The notes: generated by a model not told the origin, from the sequence alone. 64,000 nucleotides of DNA from JBBRHQ01 sp963720735 (GCA_963720735.1 CAVRGL010000008.1:260940-324939), one strand, 5' to 3'; counted from the first letter of the stretch, positions 44,540-53,058 are shown. Made by a program: numbers and translations.

Positions 44540-45406
44540 GTGCTGATCGGTGCCCATGTCTCGACCGCCGGGGGCCTGACGCGGGCCCTGGAGCGCGGCG
44601 AGGAGCGCGGCTGCGACTCGATCCAGGTCTTCAACCAGAGCCCCCGGATGTGGCGCCCTACCCGCTACTCCGCGGCCGACTTCGCCGCGTTCCGCGAGGC
44701 GATGGAGGGCTCGAGGGTGGAGGCGGTGATCATCCACGCCGTCTACCTGATCAACTGCGCGACCAAGGAGCAAGAGCTTCGGCGCAAGTCGCTCGCCTCC
44801 CTGATCCACGCTCTGCGGGTCGGCGACGGGATCGGTGCGGCAGGCGTCGTCCTGCATCCCGGCGCTCAGAAGGGGGAGCCGCTGGCCCCGTCGGTGAAGC
44901 GGGCGGCGAAGGTGATCGCCGCGGCGCTCGAGGAGACCGAGGGATGCCCATTGCTGCTCGAGCAGACCGCCGGTCACAAGGGCCTGCTGGGCCGGGACTT
45001 CGACCAGACGGCGGAGCTGATCGAGCTCGCGGGAGGCGGCAAGCGGCTCGGCCTCTGCCTCGATTCCTGCCACCTCTTCGTCCAGGGCTACGAGATCACC
45101 GACGCGGCCCACCTAGGGGCGGTGCTCGACGAGGCGGATGCGAAGCTCGGGCTCGAGCGCCTCGGGGCCGTGCACGTCAACGACGCGGCGGCGCCGCTCG
45201 GCTCCTGCCGTGATCGCCACGCCAACATCGGCAAGGGCGAGATGGGCCGCGAGGGCCTCGCCGCGTTCCTCTCTGAGCCCCGCTTCGAGGGGCTTCCCGC
45301 GACCCTCGAGACCCCCGGTCCGAAGAAGAAGGGCCCTGACCGCAAGGAGGTCGCCGCGGCGAGGCGCCTGCGCAAGGCGGGGCTCCGCGCCCGCCGGGCC
45401 AAGTAG
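44540..45406 (+). CDS. nfo: Endonuclease IV (AP endonuclease)
   Basis: TIM-barrel AP endonuclease of 288 residues with a tri-zinc site. It shows IGAHVSTAGGL, VFNQSPRMW, HAVYLINCA, VLHPGAQKG (His), LLLEQTAGHKG (Glu), LCLDSCHLF (Asp, His), VHVNDAAAPLGSCRDRHANIGKG (His set, given in part) and LETPGP (Glu). It repairs abasic sites and oxidised 3' ends. GTG 44540 gives the normal N-terminus. The C-terminus is basic. Confidence 0.95.
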   Translation: MLIGAHVSTAGGLTRALERGEERGCDSIQVFNQSPRMWRPTRYSAADFAAFREAMEGSRVEAVIIHAVYLINCATKEQELRRKSLASLIHALRVGDGIGAAGVVLHPGAQKGEPLAPSVKRAAKVIAAALEETEGCPLLLEQTAGHKGLLGRDFDQTAELIELAGGGKRLGLCLDSCHLFVQGYEITDAAHLGAVLDEADAKLGLERLGAVHVNDAAAPLGSCRDRHANIGKGEMGREGLAAFLSEPRFEGLPATLETPGPKKKGPDRKEVAAARRLRKAGLRARRAK

Positions 45407-45414
45407 CGCGGCCG

Positions 45415-46704
45415 CTAGTTGATGTGGACGCCCGAGATCGCCCGGGAGATCACCAGGCGCTGGATCTCCGAAGTGCCCTCGAAGATCGTGTAGATCTTGG
45501 CGTCGCGGTGCATCCGCTCAACCGGGTACTCGCGGGTGTAGCCGTTGCCTCCGAGGATCTGGATCGCCCGCTCGGTGGCCCAGACCGCGACCTCTCCCGC
45601 CTTCAGCTTCGACATCGAGCCCTCGGCGTTCTCGAACGGGACCTGGTTGCGGCCCATCCAGGAGGCACGCCAGACCAGCAGCCTGGCGGCATCGATCTCG
45701 AGCTTCATGTCGGCGAGGGTGAAGGCGATCGCCTGGTTCTCGATGATCGCGCGGCCGAACTGCTCTCGCTCCTTCGCGTAGGCGAGCGCGTACTCGTAGG
45801 CGGCGCGGGCAATGCCAAGCGCCTGCGCGCCGACCGTCGGCCGGCTTGCCTCGAAGGTCGCCATCGCGGCCTGCGAGCGACCCTGCTTGCCCTCGCGGAC
45901 CCGGGCCAGGCGCTCGTCGAGCTTCTCCTTGCCGCCGAGCAGGCACGATCCGGGGACCCGGCAGTCGTCGAGGTGCACGTCGGCGGTATGGGAAGCGCGC
46001 AGGCCGTGCTTCTTGACCTTGGCGCCCTGCTCGCAGCCCTTGGTCCCCGGCGGGATGATGAACGCAGCGTGCCCGCGGGAGCCGAGCTCGCGGTCAACCG
46101 AGGCGATCACCACGTGGACCGCGGCGATCCCGCCGTTGGTCGCCCAGGCCTTCTGGCCGTTGATCACCCACTCGTCCTTGGCCTCGTCGTACTTGGCGGT
46201 GGTGCGGATCGCCGAGACGTCGGAGCCGGCATCCGGCTCGGAGGAGCAGAAGGCCCCGACCGCCGGCTCCTCGGGCGTGCCGAAGCACTGCGGCACCCAT
46301 TCCCCGAGCTGCTCGGGGGTCCCCTGGCCGAAGATCGCTGCGACGGCGAGCGAGGTTCCCATGATCGCCATCCCGATCCCTGCATCCCCCCAGAACAGCT
46401 CCTCGGTGGTGATCGGCAGGGTCAGCCCGGTCTCATCGCCCCAGAACTGGGCCAGCGCCTCGAAGCCGTAGAGCCCGATCTTCGCCGCCTCCTGGATCAC
46501 CGGCCAGGGCGTCTCCTCGCGCTCGTCCCACTCTGCCGCCGCGGGCCTGACGACCCCCTCTGCGAATCCGTGCACCCACTCGCGCAGGTCCTTCTGATCC
46601 TGGTTCAGCTCGAGGTTGAAGCGGGGCTCGTCCTGGCCGGGCGTGGACCCGTTGGTCACCTCGGCGACAACTTGCTCGGCGGCTGCTGCCTGTTCGCTGC
46701 TCAC
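45415..46704 (-). CDS. Acyl-CoA dehydrogenase
   Basis: A 429-residue flavoprotein that oxidises acyl-CoA thioesters at the alpha-beta bond. Segments include GAFCSSEPDAGSDVSAIRTTA, GQKAWATNGGIA, KKHGLRASHTADVHLDDCRVP, SRPTVGAQALGIARAAYEYALAY, and a C-terminal QILGGNGYTREYPVERMHRDAKI with FEGTSEIQRLVISRAI, where the catalytic Glu follows the usual GTSEIQ context. It starts at GTG 46704, with a TAGTCT box (46717-46712) predicting a 1-nt leader. Substrate chain length cannot be read; no beta-oxidation partners are adjacent. Confidence 0.93.
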   Translation of the reverse strand: MSSEQAAAAEQVVAEVTNGSTPGQDEPRFNLELNQDQKDLREWVHGFAEGVVRPAAAEWDEREETPWPVIQEAAKIGLYGFEALAQFWGDETGLTLPITTEELFWGDAGIGMAIMGTSLAVAAIFGQGTPEQLGEWVPQCFGTPEEPAVGAFCSSEPDAGSDVSAIRTTAKYDEAKDEWVINGQKAWATNGGIAAVHVVIASVDRELGSRGHAAFIIPPGTKGCEQGAKVKKHGLRASHTADVHLDDCRVPGSCLLGGKEKLDERLARVREGKQGRSQAAMATFEASRPTVGAQALGIARAAYEYALAYAKEREQFGRAIIENQAIAFTLADMKLEIDAARLLVWRASWMGRNQVPFENAEGSMSKLKAGEVAVWATERAIQILGGNGYTREYPVERMHRDAKIYTIFEGTSEIQRLVISRAISGVHIN

Positions 46705-46716
46705 CTGCCGAAGACT

Positions 46717-46730
46717 ACATCAAACGATGT
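46717..46730. promoter_or_regulatory. Inverted repeat over the acyl-CoA dehydrogenase promoter
   Basis: ACATC-AAAC-GATGT abuts the predicted -10 box of the acyl-CoA dehydrogenase gene. Its position is suitable for a repressor such as a TetR-family regulator of fatty-acid genes. No regulator gene is adjacent. Confidence 0.3.
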
Positions 46731-46809
46731 CACGGTCTGTGTGGCGACGACCGTCCGCCTCGCCGCGACCCCCTAAAGCGCTCCACCCCGCCTGCCGATA
46801 GTGCCGCGA

Positions 46810-47019
46810 ATGCAGACGATGCGATGCCTCAGTTGCGAATCGGTCCTCTTCCTCGGGGGCGATCGCTGCCCGCGCTGCGGGGGGACCGACGCGGTCGAGT
46901 TCAGGGGCCCGAAGCGCTCTGCAAAGCGGCGCCGCGACCCCGCTCCTGCCCGCGGCCCGTCCACATCGTCGAGCCCGGCCGCCAAGCCCTTCCCGGCCGA
47001 GCCGCGGACCGCCGGCTAG
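46810..47019 (+). CDS. Small zinc-ribbon protein
   Basis: Sixty-nine residues from ATG 46810 (GTG 46801 and ATG 46819 also possible). An N-terminal zinc ribbon MRCLSCESVLFLGGDRCPRCGGTD is followed by a basic, Pro/Ser-rich disordered tail. Divergent from the acyl-CoA dehydrogenase. Function unknown. Confidence 0.6.
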   Translation: MQTMRCLSCESVLFLGGDRCPRCGGTDAVEFRGPKRSAKRRRDPAPARGPSTSSSPAAKPFPAEPRTAG

Positions 47020-47023
47020 CTGC

Positions 47024-47419
47024 CTAGGCGAGGGCGTCGCGCAGGTCGAAGGCCCGCAGTCCTTCGGGGCCCTGGTCGGTGCAGTCGAAGAACCGCGGGT
47101 TGACGCAGTCGAAGGCCGGCCCCGTTCCCTCATAGGCGCGCTCGACCGCGAACTGACACTGGGGCAGCGGCGGGCCGGTCATCTTGACGCCGCCGAAGCC
47201 GCCGGGGCCGAGCACCGCGTCGAGCTCGATCTCGGCGGCGAACACCTCCTGCATGCAGCCCACGTACTGGCGGCCGTTGAGCATGTCGACGTAGCTGTAG
47301 AGGAAGTCGCAGTGCAGCTCGATGCATCCCCGGGGCTCGACCAGCTTGTCGCAGAAGGAGCGGCAGAGCCGGCACTCCCCGACCCGGGCGGTGCTCTCCT
47401 GTCGCTGGCGCGTGGCCAT
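47024..47419 (-). CDS. Cysteine-rich protein, unknown
   Basis: A 131-residue soluble protein with nine Cys. The cluster ECRLCRSFCDKL is followed by RGCIELHCDFLYSYVDM, VGCMQEVFAAEIEL, and later PQCQFAVERAYEG, DCVNPRFFDC. Cys spacing suggests a zinc or Fe-S site. TAGACT (47433-47428) predicts a 2-nt leader before ATG 47419. It lies 3' of dnaE, separated by a two-hairpin repeat. No family recognised. Confidence 0.72.
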   Translation of the reverse strand: MATRQRQESTARVGECRLCRSFCDKLVEPRGCIELHCDFLYSYVDMLNGRQYVGCMQEVFAAEIELDAVLGPGGFGGVKMTGPPLPQCQFAVERAYEGTGPAFDCVNPRFFDCTDQGPEGLRAFDLRDALA

Positions 47420-47465
47420 CGCTGCTCAGTCTAGGCGCCGGGGGCGCCCGGCGGGGGGTGCGCTC

Positions 47466-47518
47466 GCCGGCGCGGTGTTTTCGCCGGCAGAGGCAGGTCA
47501 GGCGGCGCAGCCGCCGCA
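47466..47518. repeat. 53-nt two-hairpin element, copy 1
   Basis: Two inverted repeats in a row: GCCGGCG-N9-CGCCGGC, then GGCGGC-GCA-GCCGCC, joined by a purine-rich linker. Copy 2 (53143-53195) has the same length without gaps, with 45 of 53 bases identical. The element lies 8 bp beyond the dnaE stop on the minus strand. Compensatory changes in stem 1 suggest the structure matters. No T-run, so not a standard intrinsic terminator. Confidence 0.7.
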
Positions 47519-47525
47519 AGTTCCT

Positions 47526-50500
47526 TCAAGCCGCCATCACCCCGGGCCCGAGCAGCCCGTCGAGCTCCGCCCGCAGCCCGCTCGAAGGCTGGACCCGATA
47601 GCCGTCGCCGAAGCGCAGCCGCCGCAGGCCCTCCCGGGTTTCCATCTCGAGCAGCACCTCGGTGTCGCCCTGGAAGTGCTCGAAGACCGACTTCAGCTCT
47701 TCGACCAGGGTTGGGCGGAAGTCGACCGCATTGATCCTCAGGGTCAGCGGCCCGGCGCTCGGCCGGGAGGCCGCCGCTCCGGCGGCGCGCTCGATCTCGG
47801 CCTGATCGGGCTCGAAGCGCTCGGCCTCGGAGACCACGAGCTTTGTCTCGCCGCGCTCCTTGTGGTCGACCCGGCCGCGGACGATGACCACCGCGTCCGG
47901 GGCGATCACGCTGGCGCTGGCGGCCTCGTCGGCCTTGAAGACGAGCATCTCGATCTGACCCTCGACGTCGTCGAGGGTCGCGAACATCATCTGCGAGCCG
48001 CTCTTGGTGCGGATCTTCTTGGACTCGGTGATGATCCCGCCGACCGTGACGAAGGAGCCGTCCTGCCTGCCCGCGAGCTCCGAGATGCGGCAATCGACCC
48101 GCGCCCGGAGCGCCTCGCGGACCTCCGAGAGCGGGTGCGAGGAGAGATAGGTCCCCAGCGTCTCCTTCTCCATCGCCAGCAGCTCGCGCCGGTCGAACTC
48201 GGCCGCCGGTATCGGTGGCCGCTGGACCGAGGCCCGGGCGGCCCCCCCGGCCTCGCCGGCATCTCCGAAGTCGAAGATCGAGCCCTGCCCGAGCTGGGCG
48301 TCCTCCTGGGCCTTCTGCCCGGCCGCCTGCGCGGCGGGCAGCGTCTCCAGCATTCCCTTGCGCGAGCTACCGGTCGAGTCGAGCGCCCCGCACTTGATCA
48401 GGCACTCGGTCGCACGCTTGTTTACGGCGCGGGCGTCGACCCGCTCGCAGAAGTCCCAGATCGAGGAGAAGCCGCCATCCTCGCGGGCACGGAGGATCGC
48501 CTCCACCGCGGAGTGGCCGACGTTCTTGACCGCGTCGAGACCGAAGCGGATCGCCTTCTCGGAGACGACGAAGCCGTGGTCGGATGAGCTCACGTCGGGG
48601 GGCAGCACCTCGATCCCCATCTCCTCGCAGCGGTTGACGAAGAACGGCACCTTGTCCTTGGTGTTCATCACCGAGGAGATCAGCGCCGCCATGTATTCCG
48701 CCGGGAAATTGGCCTTCAGGTAGGCGGTGCGGTAGGCGATCAGCGCGTAGCAGGCCGCGTGCGACTTGTTGAACGAGTAGTCCGCGGCCGCCTTGTTCAG
48801 CGCCCAGAGGTCGGCGGCGAGCCTGCGATCGGTCCCCGAGGCCGCCATCCCCTCCATGAACTTCGACTCCATCGTCGCCATCAGCTCACGGTTCTTCTTG
48901 CCGATCGCCTTGCGCAGGTCGTCCGCCTCGGCGGGCGTGAAGCCCGCCATCCGCTTGGCGATCTCCATCAGCTGCTCCTGATAGAGGACGCAGCCGTAGG
49001 TCGGCTCGGTGATCGGCCGCAGGCGATCGTCGGGATAGCGGATCGAGGCGGGGTTGGCCTTGCCCCGGGCGTAGTCGGGGATGTAGCGCATCGCCCCCGG
49101 CCTGTAGAGGGCGACCAGCGCGACGATGTCGTCGAACTCGCTCGGCCGGACCTTCTTCATCGCCTCCCGCATCCCCTCGGACTCGAGCTGGAAGACGCCT
49201 GTCCCCTCGCCGGCGGCGAGCATCTCGAAGGTCGAGGCGTCGTCCATCGGGATCTCCGCGATGTCGAGGTCGATCTCCCGTGAGCGGGCGATGATCTCGA
49301 CCGCGTCCTCGATCACGTCGAGGTTGCGAAGCCCGAGGAAGTCCATCTTCAGCAGGCCGATCTCCTCGATCGGCCCCATCGAGTACTGGGTGACGATCTT
49401 GTAGGAGCGCTCCTGCTTTCCCGATCCGTTGCCGTTCGGGGTCGCGGAGCTGCGGTCCTCGGCCAGCTGTAGGGGCACGATCTCCTGCAGCGGGCGGTCG
49501 GCGATCACCACCGCCGCAGCGTGGATCGAGTTGTTGCGGATGATCCCCTCCAGCCCCTGGGCGACGTCGATGATCCGCTTCGCGTCCGGCTCGGCGTCGT
49601 ACGTCTGGCGCAGGCCCTCGCCCGGCTTCAGGCACTCCTCGAAGCTGGGGCTGCGTCCCATGATCGGCTCCGGGATCAGCTTCGCCAGGCGGTCACCGGT
49701 CCCGTAGTCGAAGCCGAGCACCCGGGCGGCGTCGCGGGTCGCGGCGCGCGGGGCCATCGTGCCGAAGGTGATGATCTGGGCCACCGACTCGCGGCCGTAC
49801 TTCTCGGCGACGTAGCGGATCACCCGCTCGCGACCCCGGACCGAGAAGTCGATGTCGATGTCGGGCATCGACTTGCGCCCGGGGTTGAGGAACCGCTCGA
49901 ACAGGAGGTCGTTGGCGAGTGGGTCGATATCGGTGATGCTGAGGCTGTAGGCGATGATCGACCCGGCGGCAGAACCGCGTCCGGGGCCGACCGCTATCCC
50001 GTTCTCCTTCGCGTAGCGGACGAAGTCCCAGACGATCAGGAAGTAGGAGGAGAACCCCATCTCCTCGATCACTCCCAGCTCGAACTTCATCCGCTCCCAG
50101 GCCTCGGCCGGGGCGGGGTCGCCGTAGCGGCGGCGCAGGCCCTCGCCGGCGATCCGGCGAAGCATCTCCTCCGGCTCGCTGCCGTCCTCGGTCGGATAGC
50201 GCGGCAGCAGCAGCTTGCCCAGCTCGATCTCGACCTGGCAGCGCTCGGCGATCTCCAAGGTCATAGGCACCGCCTCGGGCCACTCGGAGAAGGACTCGGC
50301 CATCTCCTCACCGCTCTTCAGGAAGAACTCGTTGGTGTCGAAGGTGAGCTTCGGCGCCTCCAGGGTCGACTTCGTCTGCACGCAGAGAAGCGCCGCGTGG
50401 TTGTCGTAGTCCTCGCGGCGCAGGTAGTGGACGTCGGCGGTGGCGACCAGCGGCCTGCCGACCTCGGCGGCGTAGCGGACGATGCCCTTGTTCGCCTTCT

Positions 50501-51056
50501 CCTGGTCGGGGATGCCGTTCTTCTGCACCTCGAGGTAGACCTGGTCCGGGCCGAACGCCTGAAGGAGGTCGTCCAGGTGCGCCCGGGCGTCCTCGGGGCG
50601 CTCCTCGACCAGGCGGCGGCAGAAGCGGGACTGCAGGCAGCCGGTGAGCGCGATCACGCCCTCGGAGTGGCGGTCGAGCAGCTCCATGTCGAGGTTCGCC
50701 TTGCCGCGCGAGAAGCCCTCGAGGAATCCGGCCGAGGTGAGCTCGACCAGGTTGCGGAAGCCGGCGTCGCTGGCGGCCAGCAGCGTCAGGTGGTTGCGCT
50801 CGTAGCGGACCTGCTCGGAGACCGCGCGGCGATCATCGACCAGGTATGCCTCGAGCCCGATCACCGGCTTGATCCCGTGCTTCGAGCAGGCCTTGTAGAG
50901 ATCGATGGCGCCGTTCATCACCCCGTGGTCGGTGAGCCCCAGCGCCGGCATGCCGAGCTCGGCGGCGCGGGCAGCCATCGCCTCGATCTTGCAGGCGCCG
51001 TCGAGCAGCGAGTACTCGCTGTGGGCATGGAGATGGGCGACGGACGGGGTGCTCAC
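47526..51056 (-). CDS. dnaE: DNA polymerase III alpha subunit
   Basis: Replicative C-family polymerase of 1176 residues. The N-terminal PHP domain keeps metal-binding residues (HLHAHSEYSLLDG, LGLTDHGVMNG, ADVHY), so it may still proofread, as in some bacteria. The palm carries the catalytic Asp pair in PDIDIDFSVRGRERV, preceded by the GPGRGSAAGS loop. A helix-hairpin-helix region follows, and an OB domain (VTVGGIITESKKIRTKSG) lies near residue 960. GTG 51056 (VSTPSVAHLHAH) is chosen; an earlier GTG at 51098 adds unconserved residues. Confidence 0.97.
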   Translation of the reverse strand: MSTPSVAHLHAHSEYSLLDGACKIEAMAARAAELGMPALGLTDHGVMNGAIDLYKACSKHGIKPVIGLEAYLVDDRRAVSEQVRYERNHLTLLAASDAGFRNLVELTSAGFLEGFSRGKANLDMELLDRHSEGVIALTGCLQSRFCRRLVEERPEDARAHLDDLLQAFGPDQVYLEVQKNGIPDQEKANKGIVRYAAEVGRPLVATADVHYLRREDYDNHAALLCVQTKSTLEAPKLTFDTNEFFLKSGEEMAESFSEWPEAVPMTLEIAERCQVEIELGKLLLPRYPTEDGSEPEEMLRRIAGEGLRRRYGDPAPAEAWERMKFELGVIEEMGFSSYFLIVWDFVRYAKENGIAVGPGRGSAAGSIIAYSLSITDIDPLANDLLFERFLNPGRKSMPDIDIDFSVRGRERVIRYVAEKYGRESVAQIITFGTMAPRAATRDAARVLGFDYGTGDRLAKLIPEPIMGRSPSFEECLKPGEGLRQTYDAEPDAKRIIDVAQGLEGIIRNNSIHAAAVVIADRPLQEIVPLQLAEDRSSATPNGNGSGKQERSYKIVTQYSMGPIEEIGLLKMDFLGLRNLDVIEDAVEIIARSREIDLDIAEIPMDDASTFEMLAAGEGTGVFQLESEGMREAMKKVRPSEFDDIVALVALYRPGAMRYIPDYARGKANPASIRYPDDRLRPITEPTYGCVLYQEQLMEIAKRMAGFTPAEADDLRKAIGKKNRELMATMESKFMEGMAASGTDRRLAADLWALNKAAADYSFNKSHAACYALIAYRTAYLKANFPAEYMAALISSVMNTKDKVPFFVNRCEEMGIEVLPPDVSSSDHGFVVSEKAIRFGLDAVKNVGHSAVEAILRAREDGGFSSIWDFCERVDARAVNKRATECLIKCGALDSTGSSRKGMLETLPAAQAAGQKAQEDAQLGQGSIFDFGDAGEAGGAARASVQRPPIPAAEFDRRELLAMEKETLGTYLSSHPLSEVREALRARVDCRISELAGRQDGSFVTVGGIITESKKIRTKSGSQMMFATLDDVEGQIEMLVFKADEAASASVIAPDAVVIVRGRVDHKERGETKLVVSEAERFEPDQAEIERAAGAAASRPSAGPLTLRINAVDFRPTLVEELKSVFEHFQGDTEVLLEMETREGLRRLRFGDGYRVQPSSGLRAELDGLLGPGVMAA

Positions 51057-51187
51057 GGGCAGGAGGCGATCATGCCAATCGGGCCAGATGCCACCCACCC
51101 TGCGGCGGGCCGCGTCGCCGCTATCTGCGGGCTTTCCATCGCAAGGATCTTGACCGAACGCTCCCCGCGGCCCGCGCCCACGGGCTC

Positions 51188-51193
51188 TAGGAT
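51188..51193 (+). promoter_or_regulatory. -10 box TAGGAT for leaderless sixA
   Basis: TAGGAT puts the transcript start on the first base of GTG 51200. The remaining 130 bp toward dnaE show no further clear signal. Confidence 0.5.
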
Positions 51194-51199
51194 CGCGGA

Positions 51200-51637
51200 G
51201 TGATCTACCTGCTTCGCCACGGCGACGCCGAGAACGGCGACGGCGACGACGCGGCCCGCCGGCTGACCGCCAAGGGCGAGCGCCAGGCCGGCGATGCCGG
51301 TGGGGCGCTGGCGGCGCTCGGCGCGCCGATCGATGCCTGCCTCGCCTCGCCGAAGGTGCGAGCGGCGGAGACGGCCCGGATCGCCGCGCAGCACCTCGGC
51401 CTCGAGGTCGAGCTCAGCGAGGCCCTGCGCGGCGGGCCCTTCGACGCGCAGGGCCTGGCCGCCGGTCGCGGCGACGTCCTCCTGGTCGGCCACGAGCCCG
51501 ACTTCTCAGACGAGCTGGCGCGGCTCACCGGCGCCCGGGCGAAGCTGAAGAAGGGCGGTCTTGCGATCGTCGACCAAGGAGAGCTGAAGGCGCTGCTTCG
51601 CCCGCTCGACCTGGCCGCGATCGCCGCCACCGGCTAG
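51200..51637 (+). CDS. sixA: SixA-type phosphohistidine phosphatase
   Basis: Histidine phosphatase superfamily (branch 1) protein of 145 residues. RHGDAENGD at residues 6-14 holds the nucleophilic His, ASPKVRAAETARI the second Arg, and LVGHEPDFSDELA the second His. SixA removes phosphate from His in phosphorelay or PTS proteins, and the exact partner here is unknown. It converges with the Rpf-like gene across a pair of nested repeats. Confidence 0.85.
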   Translation: MIYLLRHGDAENGDGDDAARRLTAKGERQAGDAGGALAALGAPIDACLASPKVRAAETARIAAQHLGLEVELSEALRGGPFDAQGLAAGRGDVLLVGHEPDFSDELARLTGARAKLKKGGLAIVDQGELKALLRPLDLAAIAATG

Positions 51638-51657
51638 CCCCGTCCCCACCACGCGGA

Positions 51658-51702
51658 CGTGGGACCTTTCAGGCGCCATATAGACGCTTCAGAAGCCCCA
51701 CG
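51658..51702. repeat. Hairpin repeat, copy 1 (imperfect stem)
   Basis: It contains the 32-bp sequence at 51660-51691 that recurs exactly at 51731-51762. Its flanks form an outer stem with two mismatches (51658-51669 with 51691-51702). The 21-nt interior, including an AGGCG/CGCTT inner stem and a CCATATAGA loop, is identical to copy 2. Confidence 0.75.
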
Positions 51703-51729
51703 TCGTGAGAACCCGGGCGAATCGGCGAC

Positions 51730-51772
51730 CTGGGACCTTTCAGGCGCCATATAGACGCTTCAAAGGTCCCAG
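51730..51772. repeat. Hairpin repeat, copy 2 (perfect stem)
   Basis: CTGGGACCTTT (51730-51740) and AAAGGTCCCAG (51762-51772) make an 11-bp perfect stem. Inside, after a C-C mismatch, AGGCG pairs with CGCTT (one G-T) around the nonanucleotide loop CCATATAGA. Because it lies between convergent sixA and the Rpf-like gene it could end transcription from both sides, but there is no T-run. Confidence 0.8.
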
Positions 51773-51798
51773 CTCCGGGCCCGGAGCGAGGAGGCCGC

Positions 51799-52902
51799 TC
51801 AGCCGGCGCAGACCCAGGCGCCGGAGCCGGAGTCGGCCCAGATCTGGGCGGCGATCCGGTCCTGCTCGGCCTTGCTGCCGTCCTGGGGGTTGCCCTTGCC
51901 CCCGTAGAGCGCCCAGGTCGAGGGGAGGATCTGATAGGCGCCGCCGGCGCCGCTCGAGGGGTTGACCGCCCCGTAGTTGCCGCCGGACTCGCAGGCGACG
52001 ATGTAGGAGGGAATCGAGTAGGGGCCGCCGAGCCAGCGGGTGACCTCCTGCTGGGCGCTCTGCTGGCTCGAGGCAGCGTCCTGGGCTGCGGCGGCCTGCT
52101 GGGCCTGGGCGGCCTGCTGAGCCTGCGCGGCCTGCCGGGCCTGGGCGGCGGCGGCCGCCCTGGCGGCTTCGATGTCGCCGACCCAGCCGCCGATGTTCGA
52201 CTTCAGGGTGGCGAGCGTCGCCTCCCGCGATGAGGCGATCGCCTGGAACTGGGCGGCTGTCGACTCCGCCCGAACGCGAATCGCCGAGATCTGCGAGCGC
52301 GCCGCCTCGAGGCGGGCGTTGTAGGCGTCGACGCGGGCCTTCAGCCGCTCGATCCGCTCGAGCTCGGTGCGGACGGCGTTGCGGACCTCGCGGACCCGTC
52401 CGGCGAGGGTGGTGTCGGAGTTCTCGATCATCTTCAGGTAGTCGCTGCGGGTGGCGAGATCGTCGAAACCGTGGGCGCTGAGGATCAGCTCGGTCGAATC
52501 GGGGACGCCGCTCTCGTAGATCGCCACGAGCCGCCTGGCGAGCGCCGCCCGCGCCCGGCGCAGGCGTCGCTTCTCCACCTCCAGCCGGCGCTGCGAGCGC
52601 CTCACACCGGTGGCGAGCTCGGCGGAGCGCTGCTGACCGGCGGCGAGCAGCGAGGAGACCTGCTGCTCCCTGGCGGCCGCTGCGGCGGCCTGCTGCTGGG
52701 CGGCGGCCATCTGTGCCTGGCTCGCCTGCAGGTCGGCGCTGATCGCCTCCGCCTGGGAGCGGGCGCTGGCGACCTTGGCCTGCAGGGTGCCGACGCCGGC
52801 GGCCGATGCCCCGCTCGCCGGCAGCAGCAGCGTGATCGCCGCGGCGAGGAGCAGGCCGATGAGCCGGCTCCGGCGGCTGAAGATCGTCGATGTGGGCGCC
52901 AC
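51799..52902 (-). CDS. Secreted coiled-coil protein with Rpf/transglycosylase-like C-terminal domain
   Basis: A 367-residue exported protein. Signal peptide at residues about 13-35 (LIGLLLAAAITLLLPASGASA). A long coiled coil (about 38-270), including a QQAAAAAAREQQ segment and QAAQ/QQAAQ repeats, resembles the N-terminal domain of PcsB/RipA-type hydrolases. A compact C-terminal domain has ACESGGNYGAVNPSSGAGGAYQI and PSTWALYGG, the resuscitation-promoting factor/lytic transglycosylase pattern with its catalytic Glu. GTG 52902 has AAGGAGG 6-7 nt upstream. It is controlled by the c-di-AMP riboswitch immediately upstream. Confidence 0.9.
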   Translation of the reverse strand: MAPTSTIFSRRSRLIGLLLAAAITLLLPASGASAAGVGTLQAKVASARSQAEAISADLQASQAQMAAAQQQAAAAAAREQQVSSLLAAGQQRSAELATGVRRSQRRLEVEKRRLRRARAALARRLVAIYESGVPDSTELILSAHGFDDLATRSDYLKMIENSDTTLAGRVREVRNAVRTELERIERLKARVDAYNARLEAARSQISAIRVRAESTAAQFQAIASSREATLATLKSNIGGWVGDIEAARAAAAAQARQAAQAQQAAQAQQAAAAQDAASSQQSAQQEVTRWLGGPYSIPSYIVACESGGNYGAVNPSSGAGGAYQILPSTWALYGGKGNPQDGSKAEQDRIAAQIWADSGSGAWVCAG

Positions 52903-52918
52903 GCGTACCTCCTTCGGT

Positions 52919-53058
52919 CGCCTGCGGGGTTAGCTGTCGGGCTCGCGCCGAAGGAGTGGCGCTACACGGCTGTGATTCGCCCCTGCGACCCCGCCGATTT
53001 CGGTCAGGGCCGCTCCGGTTCCCCCGCCTCCAGCTCGCCATGCGAGAGGAGTTAGGCG
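52919..53058 (-). ncRNA. c-di-AMP riboswitch (ydaO-yuaA class)
   Basis: Reading the minus strand, closing stem P1 pairs CGCCT (5' end) with AGGCG (3' end). Conserved segments follow in order: a GGCGGGGGAACC stretch, GGGGTCGCAGGGGCGAATC, a GCGCC/GGCGC hairpin with a CTCCTTC loop, and the hallmark GAGCCCGACAGCTAACCCCGC at the end, as in known ydaO aptamers. In actinobacteria this class precedes rpf and other wall-hydrolase genes and turns them off with c-di-AMP. The gene 17 nt downstream is of that type. The loop CTCCTTCGG is complementary to CCGAAGGAG, the ribosome-binding region, so translation control is possible. TATAGC upstream (around 53083) may be the -10. Confidence 0.93.

Noticed and set aside
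49521..51203. Plus-strand open frame of 560 codons opposite dnaE
   Set aside because: dnaE motifs on the other strand are unambiguous.
51658..51772. Nested repeats as an insertion-sequence end or attachment site
   Set aside because: No transposase or integrase is near, and the hairpin interior rather than the ends is conserved.
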